Part shown: positions 23,870 to 36,259 of the stretch, piece by piece
How positions within the stretch are numbered: position 1 is the first letter of the stretch
How the letters are laid out: every line of letters starts with the position of its first letter
Source: Macropodus opercularis
Lineage: Eukaryota; Chordata; Actinopteri; Anabantiformes; Osphronemidae
Assembly (NCBI GenBank): GCA_030770545.1
Contig: CM061097.1
Span: 372,501 to 436,500 of the forward strand
Reading direction: 5' to 3'
DNA: 64,000 nt
Program-made: the position numbers and the translations under genes
The notes under the pieces: model-generated
Databases searched by the model: none
What the model was told of the DNA's origin: nothing
What the model saw: only the letters and a program-made list of their open reading frames with translations

Positions 23870-25800
23870 TCCTTCCCTCGTTGTGTCCTCGTTCTTCACT
23901 CGTTGTGTCCTCGTTCTTCACTCGTTGTGTCCTAGTTCTTTCCTTGTTGTGTCCTCGTTGTGTCCTCGTTGTGTCCTTGTTGTGTCCTTGTTGTGTCCTT
24001 GTTCTTTCCTCGTTGTGTCCTTGTTCTTTCCTCGTTCTTTCCTCATTGTGTCCTCGTTCTTTCCTCGTTGTGTCCTCGTTCTTTCCTCGTTGTGTCCTTG
24101 TTCTTTCCTCGTTCTTTCCTCATTGTGTCCTCGTTCTTTCCTCGTTGTGTACTTGTTCTTTCCTCGTTTTTTCCTCGTTGTGTCCTTGTTGTGTCCTTGT
24201 TCTTTCCTCGTTGTGTCCTTGTTCTTTCCTCGTTCTTTCCTCATTGTATCCTCGTTCTTTCCTTGTTGTGTCCTTGTTCTTTCCTCGTTCTTCACTCGTT
24301 GTGTCCTCGTTCTGTCCTTGTTGTGTCCTCGTTCTGTCCTTGTTGTGTCCTTGTTCTTTCCTTGTTGTGTCCTTGTTGTGTCCTTGTTCTTTCCTCATTG
24401 TGTCCTCGTTCTTTCCTTGTTGTGTCCTTGTTGTGTCCTCGTTCTTTCCTCGTTGTGTCCTCGTTTTTTCCTCGTTGTGTCCTCGTTCTTTCCTCGTTAT
24501 GTCCTCGTTCTTTCCTCGTTGTGTCCTCGTTTTGTCCTCGTTGTGTCCTCGTTCTTTCCTCATTCTTTCCTCGTTGTGTCCTCGTTCTTTCCTCGTTGTG
24601 TCCTCGTTCTTTCCTCATTCTTTCCTCGTTGTGTCCTCGTTCTTTCCTCGTTATGTCCTCGTTCTTTCCTCGCTCTTTCCTTGTTGTGTCCTTGTTGTGT
24701 CCTCGTTATGTCCTCGTTCTTTCCTCGTTCTTTCCTCGTTGTGTCCTCGCTCTTTCCTTGTTGTGTCCTTGTTGTGTCCTTGTTGTGTCCTCGTTCTTTC
24801 CTCGTTATGTCCTCGTTCTTTCCTCGTTGTGTCCTCGTTCTTTCCTCGTTGTGTCCTCGCTCTTTCCTTGTTGTGTCCTTGTTGTGTCCTTGTTGTGTCC
24901 TCGTTCTTTCCTCGTTATGTCCTCGTTCTTTCCTCGTTCTTTCCTCGTTGTGTCCTCGCTCTTTCCTTGTTGTGTCCTTGTTGTGTCCTCGTTCTTTCCT
25001 CGTTATGTCCTCGTTCTTTCCTTGTTGTGTCCTCGTTCTTTCCTCGTTGTGTCCTCGCTCTTTCCTTGTTGTGTCCTTGTTGTGTCCTCGTTCTTTCCTC
25101 GTTGTGTCCTCGTTCTTTCCTCGTTGTGTCCTCGTTCTTTCCTCGTTATGTCCTCGTTGTGTTCTCGTTGTGTCCTCGCTCTTTCCTTGTTGTGTCCTCG
25201 TTATGTCCTCGTTCTTTCCTCGTTGTGTCCTCGTTCTTTCCTCGTTGTGTCCTCGTTCTTTCCTCGTTGTGTCCTCGTTGTGTCCTCGTTGTGTCCTCGT
25301 TCTTTCCTCGTTCTTTCCTCGTTCTTTCCTCGTTCTTTCCTCGTTATGTCCTCGTTCTTTCCTCGTTGTGTCCTCGTTGTGTTCTCGTTGTGTCCTTGTT
25401 GTGTCCTTGTTGTGTCCTCGTTCTTTCCTCGTTATGTCCTCGTTATGTCCTCGTTCTTTCCTCGTTGTGTCCTCGTTCTTTCCTCGTTGTGTCCTCGTTC
25501 TTTCCTCGTTCTTTCCTCGTTGTGTCCTCGTTCTTTCCTCGTTCTTTCCTCGTTGTGTCCTCGTTGTGTTCTCGTTGTGTCCTTGTTGTGTCCTTGTTGT
25601 GTCCTCGTTCTTTCCTCGTTATGTCCTCGTTCTTTCCTCGTTGTGTCCTCGTTCTTTCCTCGTTGTGTCCTCGTTCTTTCCTCGTTCTTTCCTCGTTCTT
25701 TCCTCGTTTTGTCCTTGTTGTGTCCTCGTTCTTTCCTCGTTGTGTCCTCGTTCTTTCCTCGTTGTGTCCTCGTTCTTTCCTCGTTGTGTGCTCGTTCTTT
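23870..25800. repeat. 11-bp-unit minisatellite, about 1.93 kb
   Basis: Units of 11 bp alternate between TCCTCGTTGTG and TCCTCGTTCTT with single-base variants (TCCTTG, TCCTCA, TTATG). Because 11 is not a multiple of three and no unit contains a stop in the plus frames, each frame stays open for hundreds of codons (apparent SSFFPRCVLVLSSLCPR proteins) and the minus strand yields RGKNEDTTRKER-type frames. These are not genes. Confidence 0.96.
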
Positions 25801-27039
25801 CTGCCTCCCTCACACACATTAATGTGTGTGAGGGAAAGTCCCATATGGTTCAAACCCCATCAGCACACGGAGCCACTTTAATGCCACTTAAGGCCGTTAG
25901 TGTTTCCTGTTGACATTCAGCAGTGTGTGTCTCTCACACACACAGTCCAGGCTTCTGTTCATGGGCCATTTCACTGCAGCGACCCCCCCGTAACCCCCCA
26001 CTGAGCTCTGCAGTAGCTTGTCATCCCCATCAAAGCTGCTGCTGTTTGTGACAAGACGTATGTGGACGACTGGACACTGTGCCATCGCTGTGGTGGATTC
26101 TGGGCTCTGTTCTGGGTCTTGGTTCTGAGCCCAGACCCACATCATGTCTGTGACCCTGGCCCTGCGCTGCAGTGGAACCTGGAGCGAAGGGTTGATCAGC
26201 GCTGGCTGCTGCTTTTAGACGACTCATTACTGGACCTCCTGGACTGAATCCATTACACATCTAAATGTATGGAGCCGCGTCTCTGTATTTAAAGCCTTTC
26301 ACACCACTGAGCACGTTCGCACACGGGGATGACGGATGTGATGAGACTTTCTACTAAACCAGCCCGATGTTACTTCTCTGGGCTGGATCGGACTCTGCTC
26401 ACATCTGACCCGGGTAGAACCCAGTTCAGAGCTCAGTTCAGAGGTTCTATATGTACCTGGAACCGTCTCACCACAAGATTAGAAACCAGAGCCAATCGTT
26501 ATTGAACCGAGAAACCATGAGAGCCTTAGCAGAACCAGAACCCGTTTACACTGGAGTCACTGTGAGTGGATCCTGTTCCTCGTGTTATGTTCATACAAAC
26601 AGCTGAGAAATGCCAGTACAGGCCTGTAAGTACAGACAGAACGGAGGAGGAGGAGGAGGAGGAGGAGGAGTCATGTTTATTTGAGAGATAGCGAATACAA
26701 ATAGCCTGATTTCACACTGAGGTGTGTGAGTGTGGAAACTCTTCACCTCCTGCTGAGAAACCCCATCATCACCACCACCATCATCATCATCTCTGTTTTC
26801 AATCTGCTGACAACAACAACATGTTGCTGCCGCTGCTTCCTCTTGGTCGTGGCCTCCACCCAACAACACTCACATTTAATGGAGTGAGACTCTTCATCTC
26901 GGCCCCTGGCTCCTCGTCTTCCTCTGTAAAGCTGCATTCAGCTCTTCTCTATACGCCAAAGACTAATGTGTGTAAAATATTACTAGTTAGAGTTGGTGGT
27001 AGCAAATAGTAGTAACACACCAGTAAACGGACACAGACA
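25801..27039. other. Intergenic with short GGA and CAT repeats
   Basis: No gene is recognised. A (GGA)n run lies at about 26644-26671 and a CAT/CAC-rich run at 26763-26791. Open frames across them are low-complexity. Confidence 0.45.
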
Positions 27040-27430
27040 GGCACCTCACTGCCTCCAGCTGTGTGAACTTATTATTATATTTAATAAACCTTCTGGGGAA
27101 GCCCTCTCGAGGGGGCGTAACAAAGCCCCCTGTCCACAAACATTTAGTCCAGTGTTCTGGTGTCATGTAGCGGCGGCAGGGTGGGCTCTGGGCCGGGCAC
27201 TGGCTGTGAATGCGAGCGGCAGATGGATGCCAGATTAACCCACCCGTCACTTCCCATTCTCCACACTTTCACTGCCTTTCTTCTTCTCCTCCACAAAAGT
27301 TTCCCCCTTGTTCGTCTACCCCCCCATTAAGCCGCTTTTATTGCTCATTTGAGCGAGATAAAGACGCGGCAGCGCGCCTCCCGGCCAGAGAGCAGCAGTA
27401 ATGAATTCATGTGCTGTAAAGGCCTTGATC
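27040..27430. promoter_or_regulatory. Candidate conserved non-coding island upstream of PRDM12
   Basis: This block has a mixed, repeat-free texture with AT-rich cores between GC-rich segments (TTTAATAAACC, CCATTAAGCCGC, GTAATGAATTCATG). The 12-mer GTAATGAATTCA near 27399-27410 recurs in the island at 32700-32960. Calling it an enhancer is inference. PRDM12, a tightly patterned neural gene, is the obvious candidate target. Confidence 0.25.
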
Positions 27431-27488
27431 CCCCCCGTCCCCGTGGGCGGAGCATTATTGTTCAGGAGTATATAGGCTTGTCTATTAC

Positions 27489-27491
<3 letters not shown>

Positions 27492-27526
<35 letters not shown>
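27492..27526. repeat. (CA)n microsatellite
   Basis: About 35 bp of pure CA repeat, with no coding content around it. Confidence 0.95.
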
Positions 27527-27529
<3 letters not shown>

Positions 27530-27789
27530 TGCTGAAAAGAGCCATTTGTTGCAAAAGAGCCATTTCACAGAACGAACCCCCCCAACACACGGATACAGAG
27601 CACGACAACAGTAACAGAAGGTGCTGAGTTGGCAACAAAGACAAGCCATGAAATTCAATTAGCAGCTTCTGAGTCTGTGTGTGAACGTCCTCACCACAGC
27701 TTCACCACTGATGATGGGTCAGCACCAGAACCAGAACCAGAACCAGAACCACCATTTAGCTGCAACGAACATTAATATCCAGGAAGTCC

Positions 27790-30212
27790 CATCGTCATCC
27801 TCCTCCTCAGCTTCTCCTCGTCGTCATCCTCCTCCTCAGCTTCTCCTCGTCGTCATCCTCCTCCTCAGCTTCTCCTCGTCGTCATCCTCCTCCTCAGTTT
27901 TCTCCTCATCGTCATCCTCCTCCTCAGCTTCTCCTCATCGTCATCCTCCTCCCCAGTTTTCTCCTCCTCCTCAGCTTCTCCTCGTCGTCATCCTCCTCCT
28001 CAGCTTCTCCTCGTCGTCATCCTCCTCCTCAGTTTTCTCCTCATCGTCATCCTCCTCCTCAGTTTTCTACTCCTCGTCATTCTCCTCCTCAGCTTCTCCT
28101 CGTCGTCATCCTCCTCAGTTTCTCCTCGTCGTCATCCTCCTCCTCAGCTTCTCCTCGTCGTCATCCTCCTCCTCAGTTTTCTCCTCATCGTCATCCTCCT
28201 CCTCAGCTTCTCCTCGTCGTCATCCTCCTCCTCAGCTTCTCCTCGTCGTCATCCTCCTTCTCAGTTTTCTCCTCATCGTCATCCTCCTCCTCAGCTTCTC
28301 CTCATCGTCATCCTCCTCCCCAGTTTTCTCCTCCTCCTCAGCTTCTCCTCATCGTCATCCTCCTCCTCAGCTTCTCCTCGTCGTCATCCTCCTCCTCAGT
28401 TTTCTCCTCATCGTCATCCTCCTCCTCAGTTTTCTACTCCTCGTCATTCTCCTCCTCAGCTTCTCCTCGTCGTCATCCTCCTCAGTTTCTCCTCGTCGTC
28501 ATCCTCCTCCTCAGCTTCTCCTCGTCGTCATCCTCCTCCTCAGCTACTCCTCATCGTCATCCTCCTCCTCAGCTTCTCCTCGTCGTCATTCTCCTCCTCA
28601 GCTTCTCCTCGTCGTCATCCTCCTCCTCAGTTTCACCTCCTCGTCATCCTCCTCCTCAGTTTCTCCTCGTCGTCATCCTCCTCCTCAGCTTCTCCTCGTC
28701 GTCATCCTCCTCCTCAGTTTCACCTCCTCGTCATCCTCCTCCTCAGTTTCTCCTCGTCGTCATCCTCCTCAGTTTCTCCTCGTCGTCATCCTCCTCCTCA
28801 GTTTCACCTCCTCGTCATCCTCCTCCTCAGTTTCTCCTCGTCGTCATCCTCCTCAGTTTTCTCCTCGTCATTCTCCTCCTCAGCTTCTCCTCGTCGTCAT
28901 CCTCCTCAGTTTCTCCTCGTCGTCATCCTCCTCCTCAGCTTCTCCTCGTCGTCATCCTCCTCCTCAGCTACTCCTCATCGTCATCCTCCTCCTCAGCTTC
29001 TCCTCGTCGTCATTCTCCTCCTCAGCTTCTCCTCGTCGTCATCCTCCTCCTCAGTTTCACCTCCTCGTCATCCTCCTCCTCAGTTTCTCCTCGTCGTCAT
29101 CCTCCTCCTCAGCTTCTCCTCGTCGTCATCCTCCTCCTCAGTTTCACCTCCTCGTCATCCTCCTCCTCAGTTTCTCCTCGTCGTCATCCTCCTCCTCAGC
29201 TACTCCTCATCGTCATCCTCCTCCTCAGCTTCTCCTCATCGTCATCCTCCTCCTCAGCTTCTCCTCGTCGTCATCCTCCTCCTCAGTTTTCTCCTTCTCC
29301 TCAGCTTCTCCTCCTCAGTTTTCTCCTCCTCCTCAGCTTCTCCTCCTCGTCATCCTCCTCCTCAGCTTCTCCTCATCGTCATCCTCCTCCTCAGTTTTCT
29401 CATCGTCATCCTCCTCCTCAGTTTTCTCCTCATCGTCATCCTCCTCCTCAGTTTTCTCCTCCTCCTCAGCTTCTCCTCCTCAGTTTTCTCCTCCTCCTCA
29501 GTTTTCTCATCGTCATCCTCCTCCTCAGTTTTCTCCTCCTCCTCAGCTTCTCCTCCTCGTCATCCTCCTCCTCAGCTTCTCCTCATCGTCATCCTCCTCC
29601 TCAGTTTTCTCATCGTCATCCTCCTCCTCAGTTTTCTCCTCATCGTCATCCTCCTCCTCAGTTTTCTCCTCCTCCTCAGCTTCTACTCCTCGTCATCCTC
29701 CTCATCAGCTTCTCCTCGTCGTCATCCTCCTCCTCAGCTTCTCCTCCTCGTCATCCTCCTCCTCAGTTTTCTCCTCGTCATCCTCCTCCTCAATTTTCTC
29801 CTCGTCGTCATCCTCCTCCTCAGCGTCTCCTCGTCGTCATCCTCCTCCTCAGCTTCTCCTCCTCGTCATCCTCCTCCTCAGCTTCTCCTCCTCGTCATCC
29901 TCCTCCTCAGCTTCTCCTCGTCGTCATCCTCCTCCTCAGCTTCTCCTCGTCGTCATCCTCCTCCTCAGCTTCTCCTCATCGTCATCCTCCTCCTCAGCTT
30001 CTCCTCCTCGTCATCCTCCTCCTCAGCTTCTCCTCGTCGTCATCCTCCTCCTCAGCTTCTCCTCATCGTCATCCTCCTCCTCAGCTTCTCCTCGTCGTCA
30101 TCCTCCTCCTCAGCTTCTCCTCGTCGTCATCCTCCTCCTCAGCTTCTCCTCGTCGTCATCCTCCTCCTCAGCTTCTCCTCATCGTCATCCTCCTCCTCAG
30201 CCCCTCCTCGTG
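27790..30212. repeat. Pyrimidine-rich minisatellite, about 29-bp units with higher-order structure, 2.4 kb
   Basis: The main unit is TTCTCCTCGTCGTCATCC followed by TCCTCCTCAGC, with variants carrying TCATCG, CAGTTTTC, CAGTTTCACC or CAGCTACTCC. Marker variants recur in blocks: AGTTTTCTACTCC at 28061 and 28428 (367 bp apart), and CAGCTACTCCTCATCG at 28541, 28965 and 29197. This shows segmental duplication inside the array. A stop-free plus frame of 903 codons spans it but is pure repeat (SSSSSSSS, RRHPPPQLLLVVILLLSF). I do not annotate it as a gene. Confidence 0.95.
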
Positions 30213-31535
30213 CTCATCCTCGTTGTCCCTGCAGCAGGTACTAACCACCAGCTGCTCTCCATCCTCGGTTGGAGGGGGGGGTGTTGCGTTCAGGGTCACA
30301 CCGTAAAATTGCGTCCATCTGTTTGCAGGAACTCCCAGGGCTGTGTGAGTGTGTTTGGGCTAATGAGTGTGTATTGTGCTGTTGTCCATTAGAAGTCACA
30401 GTGCGTTAGTCGATCCTCAGCGTGAAAACAGTTGTGACTCAATTAAGTAGCAGTTAGCAGTTAGCCTGATTGTCTGACGTCCATTATCCCTTAAATGTGA
30501 ACTCGACAAGAGACGCATGACTCAGCATTTTACCCGTGGAACAGCCCCGAGGTTCTGAACCCACGAATCCAGAGTCTGTGGCTCCAGAAGCAGTAGCAGC
30601 AGGAACAACCAAGGTCTGAACACCTCCTCTTCATTCGCCCTCCTCCTGCTCATCTTCATCCTCCTCATCATACATCGTACTTGTTTGTGTAAACACACAC
30701 CTGCGCTCTGACATTTTCTTTGTGTTCAGGTCTTTTGTTCGAGCTGCGTCTGATGAAAATGTTGCGTCTTTGTTTCGAGGCTGAACACGAAGTCTCTCAT
30801 TCGTCTGCATGTTGTTGGTTTTGCTTTGTTTGTTACAGATGTTCTGCAGTTTTCTGAACGTGTTTGTGTTTCTCTGCTTTTCCCTGTGACAGTGTTTGTT
30901 GTTTTTAAAGATGCTGAGGATTCTGCCTTTGTGCTGCTTGTCAACATTTCATCCCTCTACAGATATAAAACCTCTTGTGCTTTAAACACGTTTATGTCTC
31001 ATCAACAGAACAGACAGATTTCATGTGAAGCCAGAGGCTCCAAATGAAAAACACCTTCTGGGACAAAAGACAGACCCAGAACCACCACGATCGAGCAGCA
31101 TCGATCTGAGAACCTGCAGAAACAAAACAGCCTGACAGGCAGTGTTTTCAACCTCAGCTCTGGCAGCGGCAGCCGTCAGTCAGAGCAGGACGCGGGGGAG
31201 GCTGACAACGACGACGGGTTACCACGGAAAGCACAGACCGAGCTGCCAAGCGAACCAGACGGAAACTTCAGCCTCGATGCTGCTGTCGAAGGGAAACACT
31301 GCTCATCAGGGCCATGAGTATTTAGACAGGGCCACGATCCTGGTGGAACCTCTGAGCTGCCTTGAAGTCTAGAGTCACCCTCTTGGTTTCTGAGCTCTTC
31401 CATCCTTTCAGCAACACATTTAGTCTCTTGAAGAAGGTTCTGAAGTTGATATTGAAATACTCTGGAAGTGAGGACGATTTAAGCTAAATGTCACAGGACA
31501 GAGAAGCTACTGTAGGACAAATGTGATGTTAGACA
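30213..31535. other. Intergenic, nothing recognised
   Basis: This is unique-looking sequence between two minisatellites. No domain-bearing frame or splice-bounded exon is visible. Confidence 0.4.
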
Positions 31536-32697
31536 GACGGACGGACACACGACAGAGTGAGACACATACAGAGTGAGACACAGACAGACAGACAGAGTGA
31601 GACAGACAGACAGACTGAGACACAGACAGAGTGAGACACAGACAGATTGAGACACAGACAGACAGAGTGACACAGACAGACTGAGACACAGACAGACTGA
31701 GACACAGGCAGACAGAGTGAGACACAGACAGACAGAGTGAGACAGACAGACAGAGTGAGACACAGACAGACTGAGACACAGACAGACAGAGTGAGACAGA
31801 CAGACAGAGTGAGACACAGACAGACAGAGTGAGACAGACAGAGTGAGACAGACAGAGTGAGACACAGACAGACAGAGTGAGACACAGACAGACAGAGTGA
31901 GACACAGACAGACAGAGTGACACAGACAGACTAAGACACAGACAGACTGAGACACAGACAGACAGAGTGAGACAGACAGACAGACTGAGACACAGGCAGA
32001 CAGAGTGAGACACAGACAGACAGAGTGAGACAGACAGACAGAGTGAGACACAGACAGACTGAGACACAGACAGACAGAGTGAGACAGACAGACAGACTGA
32101 GACACAGACAGACAGAGTGAGACAGACAGACAGACTGAGACACAGACAGACAGAGTGAGACACAGACAGATTGAGACACAGACAGACAGAGTGACACAGA
32201 CAGAGTGAGACACAGACAGACAGAGTGAGACAGACAGACAGAGTGAGACACAGACAGACAGACTGAGACACAGACAGACAGAGTGAGACACAGACAGATT
32301 GAGACACAGACAGACAGACTGAGACACAGACAGACAGAGTGAGACAGACAGACAGACTGAGACACAGACAGACTGAGTGACACAGACAGAGTGAGACACA
32401 GACAGACAGACAGACTGAGACACAGACAGATTGAGACACAGACAGACAGACTGAGACACAGACAGACAGAGTGAGACAGACAGACAGACTGAGACACAGA
32501 CAGACAGAGTGAGACACAGACAGATTGAGACACAGACAGACAGACTGAGACACAGACAGACAGAGTGAGACACAGACAGATTGAGACACAGACAGACAGA
32601 CAGACTGAGACACAGACAGACAGACAGAGTGAGACACAGACAGACAGACAGACTGAGACACAGACAGACAGACAGAGTGAGACACAGACAGACAGAG
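31536..32697. repeat. Purine/CA-rich minisatellite, about 14-24 bp units, 1.16 kb
   Basis: Units are built from GACACAGACAGACAGAGTGA, with variants ending ACTGA or ATTGA and with GACA insertions or deletions. The minus-strand SVCLCLSLSVCLS frames (up to 434 codons) come from the repeat and are not genes. Confidence 0.95.
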
Positions 32698-32699
32698 CA

Positions 32700-32960
32700 G
32701 TAATTTTGCTCTGTGGGGTTCGGTCCTTTGAGAGGCCTCCTGCTAAATGACTCGGTAATGAATTCACACCTAGCGGCTCCATTAGAATCCCCCACTGAGA
32801 CCCGCTCACAGAGCTGCTGAGGTGGGGGTGGATGTATCTGACTCTCGGGCTCTCAGGTCAATTAGCAGCTAATTGGTGGACAAGTGTTTCACATTTGATT
32901 GGATAATTATCAATTTAAAGCTGGGAGAGCAGGAAGTGCTGACAATGGCGGAGCGTCCAG
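32700..32960. promoter_or_regulatory. Candidate enhancer with homeodomain-type palindrome
   Basis: This repeat-free island directly follows the minisatellite. It holds GTAATGAATTCA (about 32755-32766) and the palindrome AATTAGC-A-GCTAATT at 32860-32874, whose two TAATT cores face each other as in paired homeodomain sites. It lies about 5.2 kb upstream of the PRDM12 start. Regulatory function is inferred only. Confidence 0.3.
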
Positions 32961-33523
32961 GTACAAACAGGTGATACATGGAGCCGCTGTGGCTGTTTAA
33001 CACTTCATTACTTTGTGGTACAAATACTACTGTACCAATACCACAGCACGTCCTGTGGGATCCAGTATTAAAGGTACGAAAGTAAAACTCTGCACATTTA
33101 TGAAAGATTATTCTCATGTGACTCTGAGACAAACCTGATGTGGTGGCTTACACCTTATAAATTGTATCAAACTCACCTTTCGCTCACCTGCCGAGGCCTG
33201 GACCAATCAGACGCCAGCGAGTTGGTTTTTTCGAGGCAGACAATGATTTGGGTTTCATGTTGTGTTTACTGTATGTATTTCAGATACACATCTACACTGG
33301 GTCCTGTCAGCCCCCCCCCTCCTCTTAGCAGTGTGTTAATTGCAGGGTAGCAGCAGAGGAGGGAGCGCTGGATTTGCGATGCAGGGTGTCCAGGAGGAGT
33401 CAACCCTGTCATTTAGCTCTCTAGCTCTGGGCTCAGACTGGCAGGGAAGCTGAAGGTTTTCCCAGCGTGCCGTGGGCCAGAGTGGGCCGAGCCTCGCCGC
33501 GGTGGGCGCCTAATGGCTGCTCA

Positions 33524-33629
33524 AACACACACACACACACACAAAGGTAAGGTTCCCTCCCGGTGCAGCATTAAAAGGCAGCTGTCATTAAGGCCCGCGG
33601 GGTGTGTGTGTGTGTGTGTGTGTGTGTGT
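33524..33629. repeat. CA tract followed by TG tract (potential hairpin)
   Basis: A CA run (33524-33543) and a TG run (33602-33629) are separated by 58 bp and can pair as a stem. The intervening sequence (GCAGCATTAAAAGGCAGC and beyond) is GC-balanced and resembles the surrounding non-coding islands. Confidence 0.8.
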
Positions 33630-36229
33630 TCGTTTGATGCCCGGGTTGTGAGGACATTTGTTTCAGGAATCGTTTCAGTCCAGAACCTGAGGTCCACAAA
33701 CCCAGTACACAGCATTTCAACAGAGTTTGCTGTTCTTTTCAGCAGCGCAAACAACACAGCTGCTGGTTTGACCTCTCACTGGTTTCAGAAACTGCAGCTG
33801 ACTCCCGGCTCTGAATGTAACAGGGTCGGGTCCAGGTTCTTAAGGGAATTACAGAGGAGAACCCAGGCTGAAGTCCAGCCCAGGGGAAGAAGCATACGCA
33901 TACTAGAGAACGTGGACCAGACACGGACCTCACAGTTCCAGAAGGTTCAGCGAGTGTGTGTGAGCCACGGGGGCCCTCGTCAGTCTGAAGGGGGATCATT
34001 TGGTGGCTCCTTTCGCTCTGAATGGGAACGCGTCTGAATTCTTTGTGCTTCATTTGAGCAGCAGGTCGAAGGCTGACAGCTCAGCGTTCACACACTCAGA
34101 ACCAGTGAATTACACCTTTTTCGTGCAGCGGACGGATTAAAGGCTCGGCTGCTGGTACTTAGCGGAGTGGAGCCGTCTGAGATCCTGCGCGGCGTCAACG
34201 TCTGACATTTCATGAAGCCCTCTGGCCTCAGTCAGGTTCCTTCCTGGCCTTTGCTGTTCAGGCGAGAGCAACGCGCTGCAGCTCTGATGGGTGTCCAACC
34301 ACAGCAGTTCACCACCACTAAGGTCTGACCCAGCTTTAAGTTCTGCCGTTTACTTTCCCTTCAAACAGTGGCTCGGTTCTTCTGGGTTTGTGGACTGCAG
34401 CTGTCTGACCCAGTCTGTAGGAGACGCCGTGTTGCCTTGGTGTAATACACTGCGCATTTTAACCTTGTGAATAAACATGTTCCCTCCGTGTCTCTGGTGC
34501 TGGTCCGGGTCCTACAGAACCTCCTGGCTGCCCCCACAGTGGCTTAACAGTCCGGGCCACGTTTCTGGCCTGCTCTTCGTTGGTCTCTCTACTCTCCGGT
34601 GCTGTAATTGGTTCTGTTGGTTGTTCTTTGGCCCAGTGTTGCTCAGAGGACCGGACTTCTCCTACTACAGAGCACTTTCTGGTTATACTGAATAGAGGAT
34701 CCGTTGGGACGCTGGAACCAGAACACAACGATGTGCTGTTGGAGCCATGACTCTGAGACCAGCGCTTAAACGCTTGGTTTCTCTGGCGCTTGGTCTGCAC
34801 ATCAACAGCGCTGCTGAGTATTTAACATCTGTTAGTTCTGAGCAGTCCAACCCAAACATCAGTGGCAGACCTGTGTGTCCCCTCGTGTCCTGACACGAAC
34901 GCTGGGATTTATCATTTATTCATGTTCCCAGAGCAAAGACAGATGGTCTGGTTGAAGATGTGACGTCATCTGCAATTTAAACTGCAGTGGAAACAGGACC
35001 CAAAAATTAAGTCTACAGAACCTATCAGAACATGTCGCTGCTCCTCGATGTGAGAAAAGCAGCTGGGAGATGACGTCATCCAATAGGAGTTGCTCCTGTC
35101 CAGCTCCTGCCAGTGACCTCACCTGAAGGCCTCCACATCCCAGGTGACGCAAGCAGGAGGCGTTTAGCTCGAGCGCGTTCAATGACGAGTTCCGCGTCGT
35201 AGAGGAACGTGACCCGGGTCCCAGGTCCACATTTAACTCGCCTGCCAGGTTATAGGAGCAGCAGCAACCAGCTGAAAGTCTGGCTGCGAAAAGATTCTAA
35301 CATCTCTAGAAGTAATGTCAGAGCATCCAAAGCGTCACATGAACATTAACGGAACCTTTAGAACCCGCCTGGTCCTACACAGCTAAGCTCAGGCAGATGG
35401 TTGAATTGCTCAATCTTGTGATTTGCTTCTGCATGTTTGCATTAGTTTATGGTTTGTTTCTTCAGCGACTGACCTGCTAAGACCTAGAACCGGGTCCTGG
35501 TGGGTCCACGTTGTAAATAAGATGACGATGGAAAGAATGACTGATGGAGAATTGAGACAGGAAACTGAAGAACTAAAGACTCCGCAGTTACTGGCAGAGC
35601 GTGTGTTGCGGTCATAAAGTACAGGAAAGAGCTCGGTAAGTACAGATGAACTGTGTGTGTCAGACCTGATTAAACATTAAAGTAATGGTGATCTGGATCC
35701 CGTCCAACGGTTTTCCCATGAGCAGCAGGACCAATAAAGACCAAACCACAGGCCAGGAGTAACTAACGGCTCCGTTAATGTGAAGGAGAGTCCGTCCACG
35801 TTTCAGTCTCTGTGTTTCTGCTCCTTGAGTTTGACTCGTGGGTTAAAGGTTTCAGGTCTGTGACCTGACGCTGAATGTTTTCCCAGCATTAATTAAATTC
35901 GTCTTTCTGACCCGTGTCCATTTACAAAACAGTAGTCGCCTATTTCAGATTTGTTGGCTCCTGCCACACGACCAGGACCACGATGCCTCAACATTTAATT
36001 TTCATACAGTGAAATTCTCTCATCGATGTGTTTTTGTCAGTGGAGGAAAAAGGCAAAAAACGAAATGAAAAATTCACGATTTAATCTCGTTTGATATTTT
36101 ATATTTTAAACATTCTTGTAAATTGCGCTTAAAGCGGTTGTCGGTGTAAACTCTCCATCCTGGGCTTCACAAACAGAAACGCTGGTGATGATGATGATGA
36201 TGAAGAAGGAGAGTGGTGAGAAAAGGCGA
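33630..36229. other. PRDM12 upstream intergenic DNA
   Basis: No gene is recognised. Open frames at 33513-34037, 34459-34800 and 34916-35230 carry no known motif and are not splice-bounded. Confidence 0.4.
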
Positions 36230-36259
36230 CAAGCTGTTGAAAATAAAGACCTTGAATGA

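Noticed and set aside
23770..25913. Three plus-strand frames of 620-713 codons and several minus-strand frames
   Set aside because: An 11-bp stop-free unit keeps all frames open; the proteins are frame-rotated copies of the same repeat.
27681..30392. 903-codon plus-strand frame (Ser/Leu/Pro-rich)
   Set aside because: It is translation of the 29-bp-unit minisatellite with short unique ends; no conserved domain or codon signal.
31491..32809. Minus-strand frames of 292-434 codons
   Set aside because: Minisatellite translation only.
33513..34037. 174-codon plus-strand frame
   Set aside because: It begins in a CA microsatellite, crosses a TG microsatellite and shows no recognisable motif.
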